DNA from: Sinorhizobium mexicanum
GTDB lineage: Bacteria > Pseudomonadota > Alphaproteobacteria > Rhizobiales > Rhizobiaceae
Direction: 5' to 3'
NCBI RefSeq assembly: GCF_013488225.1
Contig: NZ_CP041238.1
Span: 769,501 to 833,500, forward strand
Length of the DNA: 64,000 bases
The notes under the pieces are model-generated. The model worked only from the letters and a program-made list of their open reading frames with translations, ran no database searches and was not told the origin of the DNA. Shown here piece after piece: positions 1 through 9,227 of this stretch. Within the stretch, counting starts at the first letter, position 1, and each line of letters opens with the position of its first letter. The position numbers and the translations under genes were made by a program.

Positions 1-348
1 CGTAGGCTCGGCGCCGAGCAGGGCTTCGACGAGGGTGATGAGGACCGGGCTGTCACATCCGATCTGGAAATCTTGGCACCAGTTGCGCAGCGAAGCGTCG
101 GTTAGCAGCACGCCGTCTCCAAGGCCGGCAATGAGCTCGTTCCGGAGACCGGTCTTGAAACCGGCATAGCCGATTGCAATGTCGTGACCGGTCTCGGCCC
201 TATAAATGCCCGGAAGCATTTCGCCGAAGACCTGGCCGAGTTCGAGCGCGGTCCGGCCGATGGTCTTGTCGTCGCCGAGCGCGCCGATCATGCGCGCAAG
301 CAGCCTCTTGTCGAATGCGTAGACGTTCGATGCCGTGCTCGGATTCAT
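1..348 (-). CDS. fliM: Flagellar motor switch protein FliM, N-terminal part (runs off the window)
   Basis: The frame read leftward from the ATG at 346-348 stays open to the window edge, giving 116 codons starting MNPSTASNVYAFDKRLLARM. FliM is the C-ring protein that binds phosphorylated CheY and sets rotation direction. The identification rests on the N-terminus and on the position one base after the motA stop (350-352), the motA-fliM order known in Sinorhizobium meliloti. The two genes are almost certainly co-transcribed and translationally coupled. Only the CheY-binding and early middle-domain part is present, so completeness cannot be judged. Confidence 0.8.
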   Translation of the reverse strand, partial: MNPSTASNVYAFDKRLLARMIGALGDDKTIGRTALELGQVFGEMLPGIYRAETGHDIAIGYAGFKTGLRNELIAGLGDGVLLTDASLRNWCQDFQIGCDSPVLITLVEALLGAEPT

Positions 349-349
349 G

Positions 350-1228
350 TTATGCCGCCTTGCTTTCGCTGCCGCCGCCCGGGTTCATCATCTCCTGCTC
401 GACCGCGTCGATGGACGGCCGTTCGTAGGCGGAGATCGTCTTGCGGCCATATTCGAGCGCGACCTGCGGGACCGAGCCGTTCATGTAGGCTAGCAGCGTT
501 TGCTTGACGATGACGTAGAGGCGGTTCTGCTTCTCGCGCACGGCCTTGATGTTGGCGACGAGCGGACCGACGATCGAATAGGAGAGGAAGACGCCGAGCA
601 GGGTTCCGACGAGCGCGGCGGCGATCTTGGCCCCAAGCACTTCCGGGGCCTCGTTGATGGCGCCCATCGCCTTGATGACGCCGAGAACCGCCGCGACGAT
701 ACCGATCGCCGGCAGTGCATCGCCCATGATCGTCAGCGAGTGATAGCACTTCATCTTGTCATGGGTGATCGTCTGGATTTCCTCGTCCATCAGCGCTTCG
801 ATCTCATGCGAGCGGGCATTGCCGATGATGATCAGTCGCACATAGTCACAGATGAAGGCGGTCAGTTCCTTATTCTGCAGGACGGTCGGCGCGGACTGGA
901 AGATCGACGATTCCTCCGGGTTGTCGATGTGACTCTCGATCTCGTTGCGGGACTTGGTCCTGAGATCGCGCATCAGGCTGTAGAGGACGCCGAGCGTGTC
1001 GAGGTAGTGGCGCTCCTTGGGCACCTTGTGCCGGAAGGCTTCGCCGAGCGCCTTGCCCGTGTCTTTCACGACCTTCATCGAGTTGGCCATGATGAAGCCG
1101 CCGATTCCGGCTCCGCCGATGATCATCAGCTCGAAAGGCTGGTTCAGCACTTCCAGGTGTCCGCCCATCGCGAGGTATCCGCCGAGGATACAGCCGAAGG
1201 TCACAAGAAGCCCGATGATGATGTTCAT
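350..1228 (-). CDS. motA: Flagellar motor stator protein MotA
   Basis: A 292-residue inner-membrane protein with the MotA/TolQ/ExbB architecture. Two hydrophobic segments lie near the N-terminus (about residues 1-20 and 30-50), a long charged cytoplasmic loop follows, and two more membrane segments lie at about 170-220. With MotB it forms the proton-driven stator that turns the C-ring. The start is the ATG at 1226-1228 ([19 protein letters not shown]), which is the usual MotA N-terminus; the frame is open for 17 more codons upstream but those residues are not MotA-like. fliM follows after one base. The gene diverges from the DUF1217-flgF-fliI set, so 1229-1412 should hold both promoters. Confidence 0.95.
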   Translation of the reverse strand: MNIIIGLLVTFGCILGGYLAMGGHLEVLNQPFELMIIGGAGIGGFIMANSMKVVKDTGKALGEAFRHKVPKERHYLDTLGVLYSLMRDLRTKSRNEIESHIDNPEESSIFQSAPTVLQNKELTAFICDYVRLIIIGNARSHEIEALMDEEIQTITHDKMKCYHSLTIMGDALPAIGIVAAVLGVIKAMGAINEAPEVLGAKIAAALVGTLLGVFLSYSIVGPLVANIKAVREKQNRLYVIVKQTLLAYMNGSVPQVALEYGRKTISAYERPSIDAVEQEMMNPGGGSESKAA

Positions 1229-1412
1229 TGTCGATACCTGTCGCGATCGTGATTTTCCGTTGACGGAATAGGGCTTCATCCTTGCGTGAGGCTGTTCGTA
1301 GAGCCCTCTTGAAACCCGCGCGCGGAACAGGTTCGCGCAAGCCAGTCAGGTCAGGATTTGCGAGGTCGGGCGAAGTCGCGCCCGGCTTCATTCCGGACAG
1401 GGCGAAGCGATC
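1229..1412. promoter_or_regulatory. Divergent intergenic region, motA / DUF1217-flgF
   Basis: This 184-bp gap separates two outward-reading flagellar operons and must carry the promoter for each. I see no clear sigma-54 or sigma-70 consensus and no strong palindrome. In S. meliloti such class II operons depend on VisNR and Rem, so Rem-type sites would be expected here, but I cannot point to one. Confidence 0.4.
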
Positions 1413-2192
1413 GTGACCACGACCCATACGAGCTACAAGCTGATCACCGCCGATCTGACGAAATCGCTTGAGCGCGTCTCGGAACAGCCGGACGTTGCTC
1501 GCGAGACGGAATATTATCTGGCGACGATCGGCAGCATCAAAACCATCGACGATTTCTTCGCCGACAGCCGGCTCTACAACTACGCGATGAAGGCGCATGG
1601 CCTCGAAGACATGGCCTATGCGAAGGCCTTCATGCGCAAGGTGCTTTCCGAGGGCATCGACAGCGATGACGCCTTTGCCAACAAGCTGACGGATGGCCGT
1701 TACAAGGCGCTGGTCGAATCCCTGAATTTTGCCCGCAACGGCGAGGCGGCGACCTCATTCGATCGCGCGCAAAAGGGCGTTGCCGACAAATACGCCCGCC
1801 AGACACTCGAACAGAATGCCGGCGAGGAAAATGCCGGCGTGCGGCTGGCGCTCTATTTCTCGCGCATGGCGCCGACGATCACCAGCGGCTACGCCATCAT
1901 CGCCGACGAGGCCTTGGCACAGGTCGTGCGAACTGCCCTGCAGCTGCCCGACGAGTTCGCGGCGGCCGATGTCGATCGCCAGGCCGAGGCCTATGAGGCG
2001 GCGATCGATCTCAGGGACTTCCAGGATCCCGAGAAGCTGGCGGCGTTTCTCGACCGCTTCACCGCGCTTTGGGAAGTCAATAATTCCACGGACAGCTACG
2101 ATCCGCTTGCGGTCTTCGGTTCATCGAGCGGCTACGGCATTTCCTCCGATCTGCTCCTGTCCATCAACAGCCTGAAACTCGGGGGACGCTGA
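1413..2192 (+). CDS. DUF1217 domain-containing flagellar-locus protein
   Basis: A 259-residue soluble, mostly helical, acidic protein (start MTTTHTSYKLITADLTKSL). It resembles the DUF1217 proteins found beside flgF in rhizobia, where some have two or more copies of the domain. Recurrent SSYGISSDLL-type residues near the C-terminus and many aromatic residues in YYLATIGSIKTIDDFFADSRLYNYAM suggest a structural rather than enzymatic role. The start is the GTG at 1413, preceded by AGGGCGA; it is the first gene of the rightward operon and ends two bases before the flgF start. No biochemical function is established that I can name. A rod- or hook-associated assembly factor is an inference from position only. 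Confidence 0.75.
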   Translation: MTTTHTSYKLITADLTKSLERVSEQPDVARETEYYLATIGSIKTIDDFFADSRLYNYAMKAHGLEDMAYAKAFMRKVLSEGIDSDDAFANKLTDGRYKALVESLNFARNGEAATSFDRAQKGVADKYARQTLEQNAGEENAGVRLALYFSRMAPTITSGYAIIADEALAQVVRTALQLPDEFAAADVDRQAEAYEAAIDLRDFQDPEKLAAFLDRFTALWEVNNSTDSYDPLAVFGSSSGYGISSDLLLSINSLKLGGR

Positions 2193-2193
2193 C

Positions 2194-2916
2194 GTGCAGA
2201 CCGGTCTCTATGTGGCGATCTCGTCGCAGATGGCGCTCGAAAAGCGCCTGAACACAATCGCCGACAACATCGCAAACTCCGGCACCGTCGGCTTTCGCGG
2301 TGCTGAAGTAAAGTTCAACCAGATGCTCGGCGACACCAAGCCGACCAAGGTTTCCTACGTGTCGGAAGGCGAGGAATATCTCAACACCAATACCGGGTCG
2401 CTTGCCCGCACCGGCGCCTCGCTCGACTTTGCGATCAAGGGCGACGCCTGGTTTTCGATCGACACGCCCGGAGGGCCGGCCCTGACTCGCGACGGTCGGT
2501 TCACGCTGACGGAGACCGGCGAGCTCGTCACCATCAAGGGGTATCCGGTGCTCGACGCCGGCGGCGCGCCGATCCAGCTGAACGGCGGAGCAGGCGAGAT
2601 CACCGTCGGTGCCGACGGCGCCATCCACCAGAACGGCAATCAGGTCGCTCTGCTTGGTCTCTTCGAGGCGGACTTCAGCAACGGCTTCATGCGCTACGAC
2701 AACAGCGCCGTCATGCCGGCAATTCAGCCGGAGCCGGTCGTCGACCGTTTCGACGTCGGCGTGATGCAGGGCTTCCTCGAAGAGTCGAACGTCAACGCCA
2801 TCCAGGAAATGTCGCAGCTCATCATGGTCACCCGCGCCTTCGACAACATCACCGCCTTGATGCGCGACAGCGAGGGATCGCTGGAAGAAGCAATCAAGAC
2901 GCTGGGCGGCAGCTGA
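2194..2916 (+). CDS. flgF: Flagellar basal-body rod protein FlgF
   Basis: A 240-residue axial protein of the flagellar rod. The N-terminal heptad-rich segment with the flg_bb_rod signature (MALEKRLNTIADNIANSGTVGF) and the C-terminal helix (EESNVNAIQEMSQLIMVTRAF) are both present, as expected for a proximal-rod subunit exported by the type III apparatus. The start is the GTG at 2194, preceded by GGGGGAC; no ATG gives a better N-terminus. It lies between the DUF1217 gene and fliI, the usual rhizobial order, with three bases to fliI. Confidence 0.95.
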   Translation: MQTGLYVAISSQMALEKRLNTIADNIANSGTVGFRGAEVKFNQMLGDTKPTKVSYVSEGEEYLNTNTGSLARTGASLDFAIKGDAWFSIDTPGGPALTRDGRFTLTETGELVTIKGYPVLDAGGAPIQLNGGAGEITVGADGAIHQNGNQVALLGLFEADFSNGFMRYDNSAVMPAIQPEPVVDRFDVGVMQGFLEESNVNAIQEMSQLIMVTRAFDNITALMRDSEGSLEEAIKTLGGS

Positions 2917-2919
2917 TAA

Positions 2920-4335
2920 ATGACGGAAACCATGGAACGCGAGGGCCCCGAGACCCTTGCCGCATCAATATCGCTGGCGGCGCTTGCCGGGTTGGTCGAG
3001 CGTTATTCGAAGCCGGAGTTTTCGATCGCGCCGGGCGGTCACGTGCAGACGATCGCGCCCGGTCACTACACCGTTACCGGTCTTTCGCGCCACGTTCGGC
3101 TCGGCGACTTCGTCGCGCACAAGAGTGCGACCGGCACCCATCTTGGCGAAGTCGTCCGTGTCGAGCCGGAGCAGGTTGTTGTCTGCCCGATCGAACCCGG
3201 CGATCCGATCGGCATTCATGATACGGTCATTCGCAAAGGCGCTTTCCGGATAGCACCCACCGACAACTGGTGCGGTCGAACGATCAACGCGCTGGCGGAG
3301 CCGATCGACGGCCTCGGCCCCCTGTTGCAAGGCGACGTTCGCCGCTCGATCTCCAACACCGCGCCGCCCTCCATGACGCGCAAGCGCGTCGAGCACGGTT
3401 TCAAGACCGGCGTGCGTGCCATCGACATTTTCTCGCCGCTCTGCCTCGGCCAACGCCTTGGTATCTTTGCAGGCTCCGGCGTCGGCAAATCGACGCTGCT
3501 TTCGATGCTGGCGCGTGCGGACGCCTTCGACAAGGTCGTCATCGCGCTTGTCGGCGAACGCGGCCGCGAAGTGCGTGAATTCATCGAGGACACGCTTGGC
3601 GACAATCTTTCCAAATCGGTCGCCGTCGTCGCTACCAGCGACGAAAGTCCCATGCTCAGGAAGATGGCGCCGCTGACGGCCGTCACGATTGCCGAGCATT
3701 ATCGGGACAAGGGAGATAACGTGCTCCTTATCGTCGACAGCGTGACACGCTTCGCCCATGCAATCCGTGAGGTGGCGACGGCCGCGGGTGAGCCTCCGAT
3801 CGCGCGCGGTTATCCGGCTTCCGTCTTCACCGAGCTTCCGCGCCTGCTCGAGCGCGCCGGCCCCGGCGTCGAAGGGACCGGGACGGTCACGGCGATCATC
3901 TCGATCCTGGTGGACGGCGACAACCACAACGATCCGATCGCCGACTCGACGCGCGGCATTCTGGACGGGCATATCGTCCTGGAGCGCAGCCTGGCGGAGG
4001 AGGGGCGCTATCCGCCGATCAATCCGCTCGCCTCGATCTCGCGCCTGGCGCGGAAGGCGTGGACTCCGGACCAGGAAAAGTTGGTGGCGCGCCTGAAGGC
4101 ACTGATCCATCGCTTCGAGGAAACGCGCGATCTTCGCCTGATCGGCGGTTACCGGCCAGGCGGCGACGCCGACCTGGACATGGCGATCAAGCAGGTGCCG
4201 GTCATCTATGAGGTGCTCAAGCAGACACCCGGCGAGCGGGCCGCGTTCGACGCCTTCAGCGATCTTGCCAATGCGTTGAAGGCGGCCGCGATGGGAAATC
4301 AGCCGGGCGCCGCCGGCATGCGACCGAGGGGGTAG
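2920..4335 (+). CDS. fliI: Flagellum-specific ATPase FliI
   Basis: A 471-residue F1-beta-like ATPase that powers and organises flagellar type III export at the inner membrane. The Walker A loop GSGVGKST is at about 186-193, and the Walker B segment (LLIVDSVTRFA) is near 270. The LVGERGREVREF and YPASVFTELPRLLERAG blocks typical of FliI/SctN are also present. The N-terminal extension to about residue 25 is poorly conserved and is where FliH normally binds. Start ATG at 2920 follows the flgF stop by three bases. The downstream membrane-protein gene starts with GTG two bases after the fliI stop, so the two are probably coupled. Confidence 0.97.
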   Translation: MTETMEREGPETLAASISLAALAGLVERYSKPEFSIAPGGHVQTIAPGHYTVTGLSRHVRLGDFVAHKSATGTHLGEVVRVEPEQVVVCPIEPGDPIGIHDTVIRKGAFRIAPTDNWCGRTINALAEPIDGLGPLLQGDVRRSISNTAPPSMTRKRVEHGFKTGVRAIDIFSPLCLGQRLGIFAGSGVGKSTLLSMLARADAFDKVVIALVGERGREVREFIEDTLGDNLSKSVAVVATSDESPMLRKMAPLTAVTIAEHYRDKGDNVLLIVDSVTRFAHAIREVATAAGEPPIARGYPASVFTELPRLLERAGPGVEGTGTVTAIISILVDGDNHNDPIADSTRGILDGHIVLERSLAEEGRYPPINPLASISRLARKAWTPDQEKLVARLKALIHRFEETRDLRLIGGYRPGGDADLDMAIKQVPVIYEVLKQTPGERAAFDAFSDLANALKAAAMGNQPGAAGMRPRG

Positions 4336-4337
4336 GG

Positions 4338-4889
4338 GTGACCGACTACGACGCAGACGAGATCGTTCGGCAGCGCCGTCGCGAGGCAAAGATGCCGCTG
4401 ATCGACAAGTTTTTGGCTGCCATCGGACTGACCATGGCGGCCTTCGCGACCTTCTTTCCATGGTACGCCTTCGTCCATCAAGGCGAGTTCTCGATGCCGC
4501 GTCTGTGGCAGGGAACGGCGCGCGACTTGCCGGAACGCCCGAGCCGCGATGTGCTGTCCGTTTCGCCCCAGGCGATGAAGGATATGGACAGCGACACGGC
4601 GGCCGCCGTGGATCGTCTGACGACAGCAACCGTGCCTGGACTTGGCGATGTGCCCGGTCATGGCCGGCCGGATACGGCAGCAGGAATGGAACAGCCGTTC
4701 CCGGGGCCGTCGGGCTTCAGGCTGATGCATGTCATCAACGGCCGCGCCCTGATCGAGGACGCAAGCGGCATGTATATCGTCCGCGTAGGGTCGATCCTGC
4801 CCGACAACAGTCGCCTTGCGACCTTTCAGGAGCGCAATGGCCGTTGGGTGATGATCACCTCGAGGGGCGAGATCTACGAAGAGCAGTAG
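4338..4889 (+). CDS. Single-pass membrane protein of the fliI operon, function unknown
   Basis: A 183-residue protein with a charged N-terminus, one predicted membrane segment at about residues 24-46 (LAAIGLTMAAFATFFPWYAF), a proline/threonine/glycine-rich linker, and a C-terminal beta-rich domain (about 125-183). The C-terminal part contains LMHVINGRALIEDASGMYIV and VGSILPDNSRLATFQERNG, reminiscent of the small periplasmic beta domain of pilus or secretion pilotin-like proteins such as PilP; that resemblance is an impression, not a demonstrated homology. It starts with GTG at 4338, directly behind fliI. Position suggests a flagellar assembly or export role. Confidence 0.75.
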   Translation: MTDYDADEIVRQRRREAKMPLIDKFLAAIGLTMAAFATFFPWYAFVHQGEFSMPRLWQGTARDLPERPSRDVLSVSPQAMKDMDSDTAAAVDRLTTATVPGLGDVPGHGRPDTAAGMEQPFPGPSGFRLMHVINGRALIEDASGMYIVRVGSILPDNSRLATFQERNGRWVMITSRGEIYEEQ

Positions 4890-5113
4890 ACCTGCGATCA
4901 GGAGGATGCAGCGGAAAGCGGTAGCGCGCCGGCGCTTAAGCTGTCGGCAGCTCCGTTACTGTCCGTGCTCGATAATGAGCCGTTCTTGCATCCTTCCTTG
5001 AATTCAAGCCGTTGTGGGAGCCGGATCGCCCGGCCGTCCGGAAATACGCGATCCCGACAAGTCCCACGCAAGATTACCTGCCTAGGTTCGCCACCATCAG
5101 GCAGGAGCTTTTG
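4890..5113 (+). promoter_or_regulatory. Intergenic region before flgB, probable promoter
   Basis: A 224-bp gap inside an otherwise tightly packed cluster, so a start of transcription for the flgBC-fliE-flgGAI-motE-flgH-fliLP set is likely. It contains a small perfect palindrome, CTTGAATTCAAG, at about 4997-5008. I cannot identify a sigma-factor consensus. Confidence 0.35.
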
Positions 5114-5494
5114 ATGGAACCGATTCAGCTTTTCGAACTTGCGTCGCGCCAGGCCCAATGGCTGACGGTTCGTCAGAACGTGGTGGCGGGCAACATCGCC
5201 AACGCCAATACGCCGCACTACCGGGCGAAAGACGTCGAGCCCTTTGAAAGCGTGCTGCAGAACACCGGCATCCAGATGGCGGCGACGCATCGCGCGCACT
5301 TCACCGAAAGTCCGGATGCCGCCCAGGTCACCGACGTCAGCATGATCGACGACGTGCAGGTGCAGCAGTCCGGCAACACAGTCGCGATCGAACAGGAAAT
5401 GATGAAGACCGGTGAAATCAAGCGCGACTACGAGCTCAATGCCGGGCTCGTGAAAGCCTTTCACCGGATGATGCTCATGACGGTACGGAAATAA
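5114..5494 (+). CDS. flgB: Flagellar basal-body rod protein FlgB
   Basis: A 126-residue proximal rod subunit. It has the flg_bb_rod motif ([25 protein letters not shown]) and the C-terminal amphipathic helix ([18 protein letters not shown]). The ATG at 5114, preceded by CAGGAGC, gives the standard N-terminus [16 protein letters not shown]. The frame is open further upstream, but those residues are low-complexity and not FlgB-like. The 224 bases before it separate it from the fliI group, so flgB may have its own promoter. flgC begins five bases after its stop. Confidence 0.93.
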   Translation: MEPIQLFELASRQAQWLTVRQNVVAGNIANANTPHYRAKDVEPFESVLQNTGIQMAATHRAHFTESPDAAQVTDVSMIDDVQVQQSGNTVAIEQEMMKTGEIKRDYELNAGLVKAFHRMMLMTVRK

Positions 5495-5499
5495 GAATC

Positions 5500-5919
5500 A
5501 TGGATCCTTTGACTTCGGCCCTCAAGGTTTCAGCCTCCGGCCTGCAGGCAGAATCGACCCGCCTGCGCATCGTTTCGGAAAACATCGCCAACGCCCGCTC
5601 GACCGGCGACACGCCCGGTGCCGAGCCCTATCGCCGCAAGACCATCAGCTTTGCGGCGGAGGTCGACCGGGCGAGCGGCGCATCGCTCGTCGAGATCCAG
5701 CGTCTTGGCACGGACGACTCGAATTTCAACATCGAGTTCGATCCCGGCAATCCGGCAGCGGACGAAAAGGGCATGGTCAAGATGCCGAACGTAAACGTCC
5801 TGATCGAAATGGCCGACATGCGCGAGGCTAACCGCGCCTATGAGGCCAACCTGCAGACCATCAAGCAGTCTCGCGATCTTATCTCCCAGACAATCGACCT
5901 GTTGAGGGCTTCGCAATAA
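5500..5919 (+). CDS. flgC: Flagellar basal-body rod protein FlgC
   Basis: A 139-residue proximal rod subunit with the N-terminal flg_bb_rod motif ([15 protein letters not shown]) and the conserved C-terminal block with [22 protein letters not shown]. Start ATG at 5500 lies five bases after flgB, and its TAA shares a base with the fliE ATG, so flgB, flgC and fliE are one translationally linked unit. Normal length for the family. Confidence 0.95.
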   Translation: MDPLTSALKVSASGLQAESTRLRIVSENIANARSTGDTPGAEPYRRKTISFAAEVDRASGASLVEIQRLGTDDSNFNIEFDPGNPAADEKGMVKMPNVNVLIEMADMREANRAYEANLQTIKQSRDLISQTIDLLRASQ

Positions 5920-6254
5920 TGATCGATGCAATCCAGTCCGTCGGCGCGTTTTCGGCCATGAAGGAGACGGAAGGCACGAGCCTTGCCGCTTCCAGCTCGC
6001 TTATCGCGCCGAGCGCCGGCGCTTCCGTTCCGCAGTCGCAGAGCTTTGCCGAGGTCCTCGGCAACATGACGACCGATGCCATCCGTTCGATGAAGTCCGC
6101 CGAAGGGGCGTCGCTCCAGGCCGTCCGTGGCGAAGCCAACACCCGTGAAGTCATCGACGCAGTGATGAATGCGGAACAGTCGCTGCAGACCGCACTCGCC
6201 ATTCGCGACAAGGTGGTGAGCGCCTATCTCGAAATCGCGCGCATGCAGATCTGA
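5919..6254 (+). CDS. fliE: Flagellar hook-basal body complex protein FliE
   Basis: A 111-residue adaptor between the MS ring and the rod. The C-terminal half carries the FliE signature: [14 protein letters not shown], then [20 protein letters not shown] and [18 protein letters not shown]. The N-terminal third is variable and low in complexity. The start overlaps the flgC stop by one base; flgG follows after 11 bases. Confidence 0.94.
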   Translation: MIDAIQSVGAFSAMKETEGTSLAASSSLIAPSAGASVPQSQSFAEVLGNMTTDAIRSMKSAEGASLQAVRGEANTREVIDAVMNAEQSLQTALAIRDKVVSAYLEIARMQI

Positions 6255-6265
6255 AGGAACGAGAC

Positions 6266-7054
6266 ATGAAGGCCCTTTCCATCGCCGCCACGGGCATGAA
6301 CGCCCAACAGCTGAACCTGGAAGTCATCGCGAACAACATCGCGAACATCAACACGACGGGCTACAAGCGGGCGCGCGCCGAGTTTTCCGATCTGCTCTAT
6401 CAGACCGAGCGCGCCCAAGGCGTGCCCAACCGCGCCAATCAGGCAATCGTCCCGGAAGGCGCGATCATCGGCCTCGGCGTGCAGACCTCGGCCGTGCGCA
6501 ACCTTCATATCCAGGGCAGCCTCGTCAATACCGGAAACGGCTACGATCTGGCGCTCGTCGGCCGCGGCTGGTTCCAGATCGAGACGCCGGACGGAGAGAC
6601 GGCCTATACCCGGTCGGGCGCCTTCAACACCAATGCCACGGGTCAGCTCGTCACGATTGACGGCTATACCGTCGTTCCCGGTGTCACCGTTCCGCAGGAT
6701 GCGAGCGAAATCACCTTCACCTCGTCGGGGCAGGTCCTCGTGCGCATCGGCAACAACACGGAACTGCAGGAAATCGGCCAGCTGACGATCGCGAACTTCA
6801 TCAACGAGGCAGGGCTCGAGCCGCAGGGCGAGAACCTCTTCAAGCAGACGCCGGCTTCTGGGGAGCCGATCATAGGAACGCCGGCTGATCCCGGCTTTGC
6901 CCAGATCAAGCAGAACTATCTCGAGGCCTCGAACGTCGATCCGGTCAAGGAAATCACCGACCTGATCTCGGCCCAGCGCGCCTATGAGATGAATTCGAAG
7001 ATCATCCAGGCCGCAGACGAGATGGCGGCGACGGTCAGCAAGAACCTCAGGTAA
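6266..7054 (+). CDS. flgG: Flagellar distal rod protein FlgG
   Basis: A 262-residue axial protein forming the distal rod that passes through the P and L rings. It begins [20 protein letters not shown] followed by [20 protein letters not shown], the diagnostic FlgG N-terminus, and ends with the [22 protein letters not shown] block. Length is standard. It lies between fliE and flgA in the rod-ring operon, preceded by AAGGAACGAG. Confidence 0.97.
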   Translation: MKALSIAATGMNAQQLNLEVIANNIANINTTGYKRARAEFSDLLYQTERAQGVPNRANQAIVPEGAIIGLGVQTSAVRNLHIQGSLVNTGNGYDLALVGRGWFQIETPDGETAYTRSGAFNTNATGQLVTIDGYTVVPGVTVPQDASEITFTSSGQVLVRIGNNTELQEIGQLTIANFINEAGLEPQGENLFKQTPASGEPIIGTPADPGFAQIKQNYLEASNVDPVKEITDLISAQRAYEMNSKIIQAADEMAATVSKNLR

Positions 7055-7072
7055 CGTGAAACAGGGGCAAAC

Positions 7073-7579
7073 ATGATGTTTCGCCGATCCGCCGCAAACA
7101 AATCGCTAAATGGTTCCCCGTTTCGGGTGCGCACCGCGGCATTCGTCGCGGCTGTCGCGGCCCTTCTGGCGCCGGCTGCTGTTTTCGCGGAACGGCCGAC
7201 CGCCGTCATCCCCAAGCAGACGATCTATCCCGGCGAGACCCTCGACGAGACCCTCGTCGAGGTCGTCGACGTGACCAATCCCGACCTCGCGGACGGTTAT
7301 GTCCGCTCCATCGAGGAGATCGAGGGCAAGGTCACGAAACGGACGCTGCTTCCCGGGCGGGTGATCCTCGCCTCGGCATTGCGCGACCATTACGCCGTCG
7401 AGCGCGGTTCGACGGTTCGACTCGTTTTCAACAATGGTGGCCTGACGATCACGGCGGCTGGTTCGCCGTTGCAGGATGCCGCGGTCGGCGAGCTGATCCG
7501 TGCGCGCAACATCGATACCGGCGTCATCATTTCCGGCACCGTCATGGCTGACGGCACTATCCATGTGGTGGCGAAATGA
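7073..7579 (+). CDS. flgA: Flagellar P-ring assembly chaperone FlgA
   Basis: A 168-residue periplasmic protein that helps FlgI polymerise into the P ring. A signal peptide is visible (RVRTAAFVAAVAALLAPAAVFAER, cleavage near residue 39), followed by an SAF-like domain with VIPKQTIYPGETL and LLPGRVILASALR. The start is either of two adjacent ATGs (7073 or 7076). Its stop overlaps the flgI start by four bases (ATGA), which couples chaperone to substrate. Confidence 0.92.
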   Translation: MMFRRSAANKSLNGSPFRVRTAAFVAAVAALLAPAAVFAERPTAVIPKQTIYPGETLDETLVEVVDVTNPDLADGYVRSIEEIEGKVTKRTLLPGRVILASALRDHYAVERGSTVRLVFNNGGLTITAAGSPLQDAAVGELIRARNIDTGVIISGTVMADGTIHVVAK

Positions 7580-8691
7580 AGCGGCATATCTGTAAGTTTT
7601 TCCTGACGCTCGTCGCGGTCTTCGCCGCGACGCTGACGTTTGCCCACGGCGCCTCCCGCATAAAGGACGTGGCATCGCTGCAGGCCGGGCGGGACAACCA
7701 GCTGATCGGCTATGGTCTCGTCGTCGGCCTGCAGGGAACCGGCGACAGCCTGCGCTCCTCACCCTTCACCGATCAGTCGATCCGCGCCATGTTGGAGAAT
7801 CTCGGAATCTCCACGCAGGGTGGACAATCGCGCACCCGCAACGTCGCGGCGGTGCTGGTTACGGCAACGCTGCCGCCCTTCGCGAGCCCAGGCAGCCGCG
7901 TCGACGTGACGGTCGGCTCCCTGGGCGATGCCACGTCGCTGCGCGGCGGCACGCTGGTCATGACCTCGCTTTCCGGCGCCGATGGCCAGATCTACGCGGT
8001 GGCGCAAGGTTCGGTCGTCGTGACCGGCTTCAATGCGCAAGGCGATGCCGCCACCCTCAATCAGGGCGTGACCACGGCCGGACGCGTGCCGAATGGTGCC
8101 ATTATCGAGCGCGAACTGCCGGCGCGATTCAAGGACGGCGTCAATCTCGTGCTGCAACTGCGCAACCCGGATTTCTCCACGGCTGTCGGCATGGCCGCGG
8201 CGATCAACAAATATGCCGCCGCACAGTTTGGCGGTCGCATCGCCGAAGCCAAGGATTCGCAATCGGTGCTGGTCGAAAAGCCCAAGATGGCCGATCTCGC
8301 GCGCCTGATGGCCGACGTCGAAAACCTGGTGATTGAAACCGACGTGCCTGCGCGCGTCGTCATCAACGAAAGGACCGGCACGATCGTCATCGGCCAGGAC
8401 GTGCGCGTCGCCGAGGTCGCAGTCAGCTACGGCACCCTCACCGTGCAGGTGACCGAGACGCCGACGGTCGTGCAGCCGGCGCCGTTCTCGCGCGGGGAGA
8501 CCGCGGTGGAACCGAACACCACGATCGAGGCGCAAGCGGATGGCGGTACGGTCGCGATCCTGAATGGTTCGAGCCTCCGTTCCCTGGTCGCCGGTCTCAA
8601 CAGCATTGGCGTCAAGCCGGATGGCATCATCGCCATCCTGCAGAGCATCAAAACGGCGGGAGCCCTTCAGGCGGAGCTTGTTCTGCAATGA
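7576..8691 (+). CDS. flgI: Flagellar P-ring protein FlgI
   Basis: A 371-residue periplasmic protein that forms the ring in the peptidoglycan layer around the distal rod. A Sec signal peptide covers about residues 1-25 (ending FAHGAS), after which the typical RIKDVASLQAGRDNQLIGYG and LVVGLQGTGDS start the mature protein. The C-terminus LVAGLNSIGVKPDGIIAILQ is also characteristic. It overlaps both flgA (upstream) and motE (downstream) by ATGA junctions. Confidence 0.97.
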   Translation: MKRHICKFFLTLVAVFAATLTFAHGASRIKDVASLQAGRDNQLIGYGLVVGLQGTGDSLRSSPFTDQSIRAMLENLGISTQGGQSRTRNVAAVLVTATLPPFASPGSRVDVTVGSLGDATSLRGGTLVMTSLSGADGQIYAVAQGSVVVTGFNAQGDAATLNQGVTTAGRVPNGAIIERELPARFKDGVNLVLQLRNPDFSTAVGMAAAINKYAAAQFGGRIAEAKDSQSVLVEKPKMADLARLMADVENLVIETDVPARVVINERTGTIVIGQDVRVAEVAVSYGTLTVQVTETPTVVQPAPFSRGETAVEPNTTIEAQADGGTVAILNGSSLRSLVAGLNSIGVKPDGIIAILQSIKTAGALQAELVLQ

Positions 8692-9227
8692 CCGGACACT
8701 TGGACGAACTTCTCGGAAAATCGTCGCGCATGCTCGTGATTTCGGTCGCTGGCGCATTGATGCTGGCGCTGCCGGGGGCTTTCGCGCAGGACGTAACGGC
8801 GCCGCCGGCCGAAAGTGCGAGCGCCAACGAGATCCAGCAGTTCTGCACCAACATCGCCGATGCAGCGCGTGATCAGCGCTACCTTCTGCAACGCAAGGAA
8901 CTGGAAACGCTTCAGGCGAATGTCGACGAGCGCATCTCGACGCTCGAGAAGCGGCGCGCGGAATATGAGGACTGGCTGAAGCGCCGCAACGATTTCCTCA
9001 AGCAGGCGGAACTCGGGCTCGTTGATATCTATAAGACGATGAAACCGGACGCCGCCGCCGGCAAGCTCGAGATGGTGCGCCCGGAAATCGCTGCGGCGAT
9101 CGTCATGAAGCTGCCACCGCGCCAATCCTCGCTGATCCTCAGCGAGATGAGCGACGACAAGGCAGCGCTGCTGACCAACATCATTTCGAGCGCGAGCGAT
9201 CCCAACACCTCGAAGGAGCCATCATGA
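8688..9227 (+). CDS. motE: MotE, periplasmic chaperone for MotC
   Basis: A 179-residue exported protein with a signal-like hydrophobic segment (about 15-34), a long coiled-coil region (about 60-110, rich in E, R and K heptads) and a C-terminal MgtE_N-like helix bundle (LPPRQSSLILSEMSDDKAAL). In S. meliloti, MotE stabilises the periplasmic motility protein MotC and dimerises through Cys53. Here a cysteine is exactly at residue 53 (EIQQFC), which supports orthology. It overlaps flgI by four bases and flgH by four bases. Confidence 0.9.
   Translation: MTGHLDELLGKSSRMLVISVAGALMLALPGAFAQDVTAPPAESASANEIQQFCTNIADAARDQRYLLQRKELETLQANVDERISTLEKRRAEYEDWLKRRNDFLKQAELGLVDIYKTMKPDAAAGKLEMVRPEIAAAIVMKLPPRQSSLILSEMSDDKAALLTNIISSASDPNTSKEPS

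Noticed and set aside
2965..4629. 554-codon open frame antisense to fliI
   Set aside because: It lies fully opposite a well-conserved gene, has no sensible domain and its residue composition (Arg, Asp, Ala-rich) is that of a GC-rich antisense shadow.
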